Origin: Bacillus_CJ salitolerans
Lineage (GTDB): Bacteria; Bacillota; Bacilli; Bacillales; SA4
Reading direction: 5' to 3'
Length of the DNA stretch: 64,000 bases
Assembly: GCF_042680805.1 (NCBI RefSeq)
Contig: NZ_JBHUEM010000020.1
Location: forward strand, 62,001 to 126,000
This document shows, piece after piece, positions 58,427 to 64,000 of the stretch. The notes under the pieces are model-generated. The model was not told where the DNA came from, did not search any database, and saw only the letters and a list, made by a program, of their open reading frames with translations. Positions within the stretch are counted from its first letter, which is position 1, and each line of letters begins with the position of its first letter. The position numbers and the translations under genes are program-made.

Positions 58427-59668
58427 TCACTTTTTTTTATATTTATATAGAGCTAAATTAGCGTACTCCAGATATTTAATTTTTTTTTGTAAATCCTGTT
58501 TTTCCTGATAAAAATGAATAAGTTTCGTACAGTACAAAACCATATCTTCAAATAAATGATGGGCTTCTAATGGAGTAAAGCCTCTTTTTTCAATAAAATT
58601 TGCAAAATGATTTATGGATAAGCTAAGGTGCTGTTGTTTATATAAATATTTGATTTCGATCCTAAGATTACCTTCCTCTTTAGCTTTTATTATTATTTGC
58701 TTTATTAGTTCAACCGAGGTTTCTGTTTCATTTTGAGATTCATAGATTTCGGCTAACTCACATAAGGAAGGTAAGTAAGAAACTCTAGCTTCTTTTGCAG
58801 CTTGAATACTTTTTTGTAGAAGAAAGACCGCTTTCGAAAATTGTTTTTGCGCTTTTTTTAAGATGGATAAGTTATGTGAGTTGTACGCTATATTTTTTAA
58901 ATCGTTTATACGAGTGGAGTTGGTTAGTAGTAGTTCATAGTAATGCTCAGCTTCTAATAAAGCACCTATTCGTTGATAGTTAATAGCAAGGATCATTTGG
59001 GTATGAATTTTCCGGGTAAAGTTATTATAAATGTCATACTGTTCAAGTGCTTTATTACTATATAAAATAGCAGCACCAGGATTATGGGTTAGGCTCATAC
59101 ATAAGGCTAAATGGTAATAAAAATCACCAAAATGCTGAAAAGACTTATCTAACAGTTTGGAGAACAATTCCAATGCTTTTTTTAATTGACCTTCTAGAAT
59201 AAAGTATATAGCATCAAAGTAAGAAAAAAGAACACTCTCGATTTGGGAAAATTTTTCACAATTTCGAAGTAATTTTTTCCTTAATTCGATATATTTTTCA
59301 CTGTCCTGAATAAATAGATAGTATCGATACGAGATTATTTCATTCAAATGATTAAGGCCAATTAGAATTAGTTTTTCATTATTTCCTTGAATAATTGAGA
59401 ATTTTTGTTTGGCACTTTCATAATCTTGATACACGATGGTTTTATATAGCTCATCCAACAATTTTTGGAAAAAATTGATTTCATTTTGGATTTTATTAAG
59501 ATCAATATCTAATCGTTGCAATAGAAGGGTAATTGTTTCCTCATTATATTCTTTACTCCCATTTTCAATTTTGGAGAGATGGGATATTGAGCAAATCCCA
59601 CTAGCGAGTTCTTCCTGTGTTAATTGTCGTCCCCTACGATACCCTCGAATAATGACACCTATATCCAC
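58427..59668 (-). CDS. RRNPP-family HTH-TPR regulator (NprR/PlcR-like)
   Basis: The 413-residue protein has an N-terminal HTH_3 domain (IRGYRRGRQLTQEELASGIC and SHLSKIENGSKEY, residues 8-45) followed by helical TPR repeats to the end, including FYYHLALCMSLTHNPGAAIL and AEHYYELLLTNSTRI. The length is close to NprR (about 420 residues). Such regulators bind a re-imported peptide in the TPR groove. The start is GTG 59668, 6 bases after AGGAGGTGA. The next gene is a peptide precursor, and a secreted protease lies beyond, as in NprR-NprX with its protease in the B. cereus group. Confidence 0.88.
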   Translation of the reverse strand: MDIGVIIRGYRRGRQLTQEELASGICSISHLSKIENGSKEYNEETITLLLQRLDIDLNKIQNEINFFQKLLDELYKTIVYQDYESAKQKFSIIQGNNEKLILIGLNHLNEIISYRYYLFIQDSEKYIELRKKLLRNCEKFSQIESVLFSYFDAIYFILEGQLKKALELFSKLLDKSFQHFGDFYYHLALCMSLTHNPGAAILYSNKALEQYDIYNNFTRKIHTQMILAINYQRIGALLEAEHYYELLLTNSTRINDLKNIAYNSHNLSILKKAQKQFSKAVFLLQKSIQAAKEARVSYLPSLCELAEIYESQNETETSVELIKQIIIKAKEEGNLRIEIKYLYKQQHLSLSINHFANFIEKRGFTPLEAHHLFEDMVLYCTKLIHFYQEKQDLQKKIKYLEYANLALYKYKKK

Positions 59669-59709
59669 TAGCTCACCTCCTGAAAACTACCTCATATACA
59701 TAATTATAC

Positions 59710-59726
59710 GCAATTATCTGAATTGC
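59710..59726. promoter_or_regulatory. Palindrome upstream of the RRNPP regulator
   Basis: GCAATT-ATCTG-AATTGC is a perfect inverted repeat 42 bases before the regulator's start codon, between it and the MATE gene. It may be an autoregulatory site. Further right, GATATTGACT is directly repeated at 59849-59868, ahead of the MATE gene. The rest of 59669-59959 holds no gene. Confidence 0.45.
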
Positions 59727-59959
59727 ACAATTATAGTTGAGTGGTTTAGTTGGAATTAGGAAAAATGAAAGATAAATACGGAATTGGAAAGTCTAATCCT
59801 TCCATATTTATCTTCCAATAGTCACATACTTCTTTCAGTGAAAGTAGTGATATTGACTGATATTGACTTATACACTATAGGTTACTTACAAATATTAACT
59901 TTGAATTGTAAAAATATAATATAATCAAAGTAGTATTATATAGATTAGGAGAAGTCATC

Positions 59960-61324
59960 ATGTACCAAACATTTTCTAATAAGGAGAAAATTATACAAAT
60001 TTTCATTCTTATTGTTCCAATTTTGATTACCCAGCTAGGTATGTTTTCGATGGTTTTTTTTAACACCATTATGACAGGGAGATACAATGCTTCAGATTTA
60101 GCAGCGGTGGCAATAGGTTCAGCGATCTGGAATCCTATTTTTATTGGTATAAGTGGGATTTTACTAGCTGTTTCTCCTATTGCTGCTGAGAAGTTAGGTG
60201 AAAGAAGGAAGAGAGAGGTTTCAGCTGTCGTAACACAAGGCATATACTTGTCCATTATTATTTCAATAATTGTTATTGTTATTGGTATAGTTCTGCTAGA
60301 CCCAATCCTTACATTTATGAACTTAGATCCTTTAGTAAAGGACATTACATTTCAATACTTAGTAGGTTTGAGTTTTGGGATCTTCCCTCTATTTCTATTT
60401 AATGTCTTAAGATCTTTTATTTATGCCCTAGGTAAAACTAGAGTCGTAATGATCATCATGATATTTTCTCTACCTTTTAATTTTTTATTAAACTATCTAT
60501 TCATTTTTGGTAAATGGGGATTTCCTGAACTTGGTGGGGCAGGAGCTGGGTATGCGACATCCATTACATATTGGATTATTGTAGGATTTACGGCGATGAT
60601 AATCAAAACAAGAGATCCATTCTCAACCATTTTTATCATTTCAGACCTTAAAATCTTTTCATGGGAAAAATGCAAAGAAATTCTAAGGATAGGTATTCCA
60701 ATGGGTTTATCAAGTTTCTTTGAAACAAGTATGTTTGCGATTGTTACAATCTTAATAAGTAAATTTACAATTGTAACAGTTGCAGCCTACCAAACAGCCT
60801 TGAATATTGTGTCATTTTTATACATGATTCCGATTAGTATTTCGATGGCTATCACTGTTTTAGTTAGTTTTGAATTAGGTGCAAAACGATACAAGGATGC
60901 GCAAATATATAGTTGGATAGGTATAAATCTTTCTTTATTTATCGCCCTTGTTACAGGATTATTAGTAGTTATTTTTAGGTATCAGGTTGCTGGTTTCTAT
61001 TCTAGTGACCAAGCAGTGATCCAGTTAGCAGCGCACTTTTTGATTTATGCGTTATTTTTCCAGCTGTCTGATGCCCTACAAGCTACTGCACAGGCTGCAC
61101 TGCGCGGATATAAGGATGTAAATATTGCATTTGTGATGACACTCATTTCTTACTGGGGCATTTGTTTGCCACTTGGCTATGTATTAGCAGAGTTTACAAC
61201 ACTAGGTGCAGATGGATATTGGATAGGCTTAACTGTCGGTTTATTTGCAGCGGGACTAGGTCTTTCATGGCGTCTTTTGTATATTCAAAAGACAAAGTAC
61301 CATTATTTAAACGAAAAGATGTGA
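59960..61324 (+). CDS. MATE family efflux transporter
   Basis: The 454-residue membrane protein has twelve predicted helices. The MATE pattern appears as LITQLGMFSMVFFNTIMTG near the start, GISGILLAVSPIAAEKLGERR, RIGIPMGLSSFFETSMFAI in the second half, and ALQATAQAALRGYKDV. It exchanges Na+ or H+ for cationic drugs or metabolites. GGAGAAG precedes the ATG. It is divergent from the regulator; whether it belongs to the quorum-sensing regulon, for example for export, is not known. A terminator follows. Confidence 0.9.
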   Translation: MYQTFSNKEKIIQIFILIVPILITQLGMFSMVFFNTIMTGRYNASDLAAVAIGSAIWNPIFIGISGILLAVSPIAAEKLGERRKREVSAVVTQGIYLSIIISIIVIVIGIVLLDPILTFMNLDPLVKDITFQYLVGLSFGIFPLFLFNVLRSFIYALGKTRVVMIIMIFSLPFNFLLNYLFIFGKWGFPELGGAGAGYATSITYWIIVGFTAMIIKTRDPFSTIFIISDLKIFSWEKCKEILRIGIPMGLSSFFETSMFAIVTILISKFTIVTVAAYQTALNIVSFLYMIPISISMAITVLVSFELGAKRYKDAQIYSWIGINLSLFIALVTGLLVVIFRYQVAGFYSSDQAVIQLAAHFLIYALFFQLSDALQATAQAALRGYKDVNIAFVMTLISYWGICLPLGYVLAEFTTLGADGYWIGLTVGLFAAGLGLSWRLLYIQKTKYHYLNEKM

Positions 61325-61344
61325 ATGAAAGAAAATAAACAATA

Positions 61345-61376
61345 AAAACATCGGGATTAAAATCCCGATGTTTTTT
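61345..61376. terminator. Intrinsic terminator after the MATE gene
   Basis: AAAACATCGGGATT pairs with AATCCCGATGTTTT, a 14-bp stem with a 2- to 4-base loop, followed by TTA. Confidence 0.9.
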
Positions 61377-61489
61377 ACAGTAGTTCTGAAGCATACTGAT
61401 TTAATTTCTTACTCATTTTCTATAAATGATAGTTTAGTATAGTTAGCTTATCAGAAAGAAAAAATTAAAAATTTTTGATGTGTTAGCTT

Positions 61490-62224
61490 TTATACTAGTA
61501 TTGAATAGCCTAATTGTAGGATTAAAAGTACGGTGATGACTCTCAGAATTATCTTTAGATGGGTGTTCTTAAGTTTGTATGCAAATCGAACAGATAATTG
61601 AGCTCCTAAAATGGAGCCGGTAGTTAAAAATATGGCAAGTTTCCAATCTATTAGTCCAGATACGAAGTAGGAAGCAGCTGCACCTAAACAACTTAGGAAC
61701 GTAAGGAATCTAGTTAAAGCCATTGCTTTCATAAATGAAAAACCATGGTTTAAATATGTGTACATTTGAAGGGTCGCTTGTCCAGGTCCAAACATTCCAT
61801 CGTATACGCCGATTCCGAATATGATTGGATGCATTCGAACTGGGAGTTTTGTATTCATTGTCATTTCTTCTTTCGGTTTTTTTAGAAAGCTTATTATCAG
61901 TGCAAAAAATAATAGGAATAGGGCAATGATTGTCATCAAACTTTCTGAGATAGATTTTGTGATGAAACTACCTGTGATGCCCCCAGCTAGACCAATTGGT
62001 GAAAGAACTAGTACTGTTTTAAGGTTGATTTGTTTTTGCTTTAATAAGACATAAAAGCTTGAAAATGAACTGAATGTGTTTGAAAATTTATTGGTTGCAA
62101 TAACTGTATGTATTGGAATTCCTAACATCAATAAGCTTGGCATACTAATGAGTCCACCACCACCGGCAAGAGTACCGATAAATGTTCCTGCAAATCCGAT
62201 TAAGAAAAATTGTACCTCTGTCAT
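61490..62224 (-). CDS. TauE/SafE-family membrane transporter
   Basis: The 244-residue protein has about eight membrane helices and the TauE/SafE repeat: GFAGTFIGTLAGGGGLISMP in the first half and GVYDGMFGPGQATLQMY in the second. The family exports sulfite, sulfoacetate or related anions; the substrate is unknown. ATG 62224 is chosen because GGTGAT lies 6 bases before it on the minus strand; an in-frame codon at 62239 lies upstream of that site. The 310 bases between it and the SpoIID gene hold no other feature that I can see. Confidence 0.86.
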   Translation of the reverse strand: MTEVQFFLIGFAGTFIGTLAGGGGLISMPSLLMLGIPIHTVIATNKFSNTFSSFSSFYVLLKQKQINLKTVLVLSPIGLAGGITGSFITKSISESLMTIIALFLLFFALIISFLKKPKEEMTMNTKLPVRMHPIIFGIGVYDGMFGPGQATLQMYTYLNHGFSFMKAMALTRFLTFLSCLGAAASYFVSGLIDWKLAIFLTTGSILGAQLSVRFAYKLKNTHLKIILRVITVLLILQLGYSILV

Positions 62225-62534
62225 TGTTATCACCAGCATTCTAAAAAATGTATGATCCGATTCATATAACCTAATCGTAACGTAAGACTACTAATAAGGA
62301 AATGTTGTAATTATTATCAAATCGCATAAGTTAAACTTATTATTAAGGTGACAGTATATCAATTTATAATTGAGCTCTTTTTCTACTATTATCTGGCAGT
62401 TATCAACTGGTGGGAGATAGTTGGATTACGATATAGTAGAATGTAGAATAGGTAAAATTAACTTATATTCCTTTATAACGACTTCTTTATACAAATGAAG
62501 AATAAGGGACAATAAACTAGAAAAAAATAAGCCC

Positions 62535-63818
62535 ATGAGATACTTTCTAATGTTACCATTATTTTTTCTATTTTTTGTATTGCCTACAGATATACAGGCT
62601 GAGGAAATCATTAAAGTAAGACTTGTGAATTATGTTGGGGATCCTACAAAGATTACACTTGAGATGAAAGGAGACTATGTTTCATTAGATCCAACTTTAA
62701 CATTAATTGAAGGGGTAAAGTATGCATTGTTTGTAGACAATGACCATCTCACCTTAGTTGGAGGGGGAGATACACAGATAATTGTAGACTCATTGGTACT
62801 TGTTCCAAGAACCTATAATGAACAACATCAAATTCTAGTTAATGATCGCCCGTATCTTGGTGCTATTGAATTCAAGATAGAACAAGATCATATCCGTCCG
62901 ATTAATCAACTTCCTTTAGAAGATTATTTAAAAGGAGTTGTACCTTTTGAAGTTTACCCTTCATGGGGAATAGAGACACTAAAAGCTCAAGCAATAGCAG
63001 CGAGGACTTATGCTGTTACCCAATTAAAGCAAAATATAGATGATACGATTCAGTTTCAGGTATACGGAGGTTTCGACTGGAAGCCGAATACGTCTAAAGC
63101 TGTGGATGAAACGAAAGGTGAAATTATAACCTATCATAATAAACCAATTGAAGCCTTTTATTCCGCTAGCAATGGAGGTAAAACGGAAAGTAACGCTCAT
63201 GTTTGGGGGGGGAAATCCATTTCCTACTATCCAATTAAGGATGATCCATATGATCCTACTCATCCTTGGGAGTTTGTTCTCCATAAACACCAACTTGATC
63301 TAGAGAGTATAAATTGGGACCATCAACAAATGTGGGAATCACTGCAAGAAAAAGATAAGCAAATCACAACAACAATGAAAAGATGGCTAAACAAAAATGG
63401 CTATGTAGGAGAGATTAAAATAATCTCTATCCCAACCTTTACGGTTTCTGATAATAGATTAAATTCAAAAAGAGCCACACATGGGAGTCTAACCATCGAG
63501 TTTCTACAACAATTAATAGAGGGAACTGTCTTATATAATCAACTAACACTTCATAATGTTAAACTCAATAAAATAAGGCCGATTATTGGAGGGACGGTAT
63601 TTAAAAGTTATTTTATTGAGTCATTGAGTGAGACAAATGGAGTTTACACGATGAACGGTAACGGTTATGGTCATGGAGTAGGCATGAGTCAATGGGGAGC
63701 CAACACGATGGGACTAAAAGGAAAACCATATAAAGACATTTTGCAATTTTATTTTCCTGGTACAGAGATTAAACATACTAGTGAACTTGGTAAACAAGAA
63801 ACAAGGGAAGGTAGCTAA
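62535..63818 (+). CDS. SpoIID/LytB-domain protein
   Basis: The 427-residue protein has a signal peptide (MRYFLMLPLFFLFFVLP, cleaved near residue 22) and a SpoIID/LytB domain. PLEDYLKGVVPFEVYPSWG near residue 132 and AQAIAARTYAV start the domain, FYSASNGGKTESNAHVW follows, and GYGHGVGMSQWGA is at the C-terminus. SpoIID is a lytic transglycosylase that removes septal peptidoglycan during engulfment; LytB relatives aid autolysin activity. Which one this is cannot be settled. The ribosome binding site is weak. A hairpin follows. Confidence 0.88.
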   Translation: MRYFLMLPLFFLFFVLPTDIQAEEIIKVRLVNYVGDPTKITLEMKGDYVSLDPTLTLIEGVKYALFVDNDHLTLVGGGDTQIIVDSLVLVPRTYNEQHQILVNDRPYLGAIEFKIEQDHIRPINQLPLEDYLKGVVPFEVYPSWGIETLKAQAIAARTYAVTQLKQNIDDTIQFQVYGGFDWKPNTSKAVDETKGEIITYHNKPIEAFYSASNGGKTESNAHVWGGKSISYYPIKDDPYDPTHPWEFVLHKHQLDLESINWDHQQMWESLQEKDKQITTTMKRWLNKNGYVGEIKIISIPTFTVSDNRLNSKRATHGSLTIEFLQQLIEGTVLYNQLTLHNVKLNKIRPIIGGTVFKSYFIESLSETNGVYTMNGNGYGHGVGMSQWGANTMGLKGKPYKDILQFYFPGTEIKHTSELGKQETREGS

Positions 63819-63868
63819 AAATAAACGGTTCCGTTTCGATGGAGAAACATACGAAATAGAATTTTATA

Positions 63869-63905
63869 AGAAGATCAAATCGCATATGATTTGGTCTTCT
63901 TTTTC
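63869..63905 (+). terminator. Intrinsic terminator after the SpoIID-like gene
   Basis: AGAAGATCAAATC pairs with GATTTGGTCTTCT (one G-U pair), followed by TTTTCC. Confidence 0.85.
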
Positions 63906-63919
63906 CTGTAAGTTAATAA

Positions 63920-64000
63920 AGTTTCTGGTGTTTAGTTTATACAATGTTACGTCTGGAACTAGCTCCAGCGCACAGCCACTCGAGGTCAAGTAAGCTGTCA
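63920..64000 (+). repeat. Structured intergenic repeat, copy 4 (cut by window end)
   Basis: It shares the 32-base flank AGTTTCTGGTGTTTAGTTTA plus TACAATGTTACG with copy 3, then reads AGCTCCAGCGCACAGCC directly joined to ACTCGAGG. The palindrome present at this point in copies 1-3 is missing. The sequence ends inside the start of the variable hairpin (CTGTCA). Confidence 0.85.

Overview
The window is chromosomal DNA from an AT-rich, endospore-forming member of the Bacillaceae. This is shown by a Spo0E-type phosphatase, spore-coat and germination genes (a CotP/YdgA/YdgB-like group with a sigma-K-type promoter), a KatX-like catalase, a SpoIID/LytB protein, AGGAGG-type ribosome binding sites with occasional GTG and TTG starts, and many close matches to Bacillus subtilis proteins (HutPHUIG, NrnB, CatE, Spx, YeeI, CoaA, YqkF). 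I cannot fix the genus from sequence alone. A run of ten N at 28090-28099 shows that this is a draft scaffold. No rRNA, tRNA, CRISPR array or intact insertion sequence is visible.

Layout. 1-5.2 kb: a decayed acetyltransferase, a SnoaL-like protein, a lipoprotein, a coiled-coil protein, a Spo0E-like phosphatase, the NrnB nanoRNase and a LysM-CAP secreted protein. 5.2-12.0 kb: a structured repeat, then the histidine-utilisation operon hutP-hutH-hutU-hutI-hutG with a sigma-A promoter and a HutP-type attenuator; no hutM permease follows. 12.1-24.3 kb: housekeeping and accessory genes (HIT, AlaX, DinB, flavin monooxygenase-like, GNAT, MBL, Nudix, ABC-F, aldo/keto reductase) mixed with pseudogenes and a transposase scrap. 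24.3-28.1 kb: a structured non-coding element, a DnaQ-like exonuclease with a cNMP/CBS/DUF294 protein, and a mosaic of gene ends leading into the assembly gap. 28.1-35.9 kb: the end of an aldehyde dehydrogenase, 3-hydroxyacyl-CoA dehydrogenase, thiolase, a Liv-type ABC importer with a cre site in its promoter, and a PaaI-like thioesterase. Together these look like part of an aromatic (phenylacetate-type) degradation cluster. 36-38 kb: an HxlR regulator divergent from catE, which overlaps a second-type spx gene. 38-47 kb: RluF, a D-hydroxyacid dehydrogenase, YdcF, PadR-DUF2812, and an SgrR-like regulator divergent from an ABC exporter. 47-54.5 kb: catalase, 3-hydroxybutyrate dehydrogenase, CoaA, YeeI, threonine aldolase and the spore-coat group. 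55-64 kb: hydrolase, GNAT, a secreted subtilase, an RRNPP regulator with a 47-codon peptide gene, MATE, TauE and SpoIID.

Most notable systems. (1) A probable peptide quorum-sensing pair at 58270-59668: an NprR/PlcR-like HTH-TPR regulator followed 13 bases later by a small gene for an exported peptide precursor, next to a secreted subtilisin-like protease. (2) A family of four structured intergenic repeats whose hairpin stems differ in sequence but stay paired, with an extra palindrome in three of the four copies. (3) An ABC-F gene with a promoter, a 12-codon leader ORF and an intrinsic terminator in its leader, which suggests translation-dependent attenuation. (4) An HxlR-controlled operon joining catechol dioxygenase to an Spx paralogue, with a promoter/operator overlap that can be read directly.
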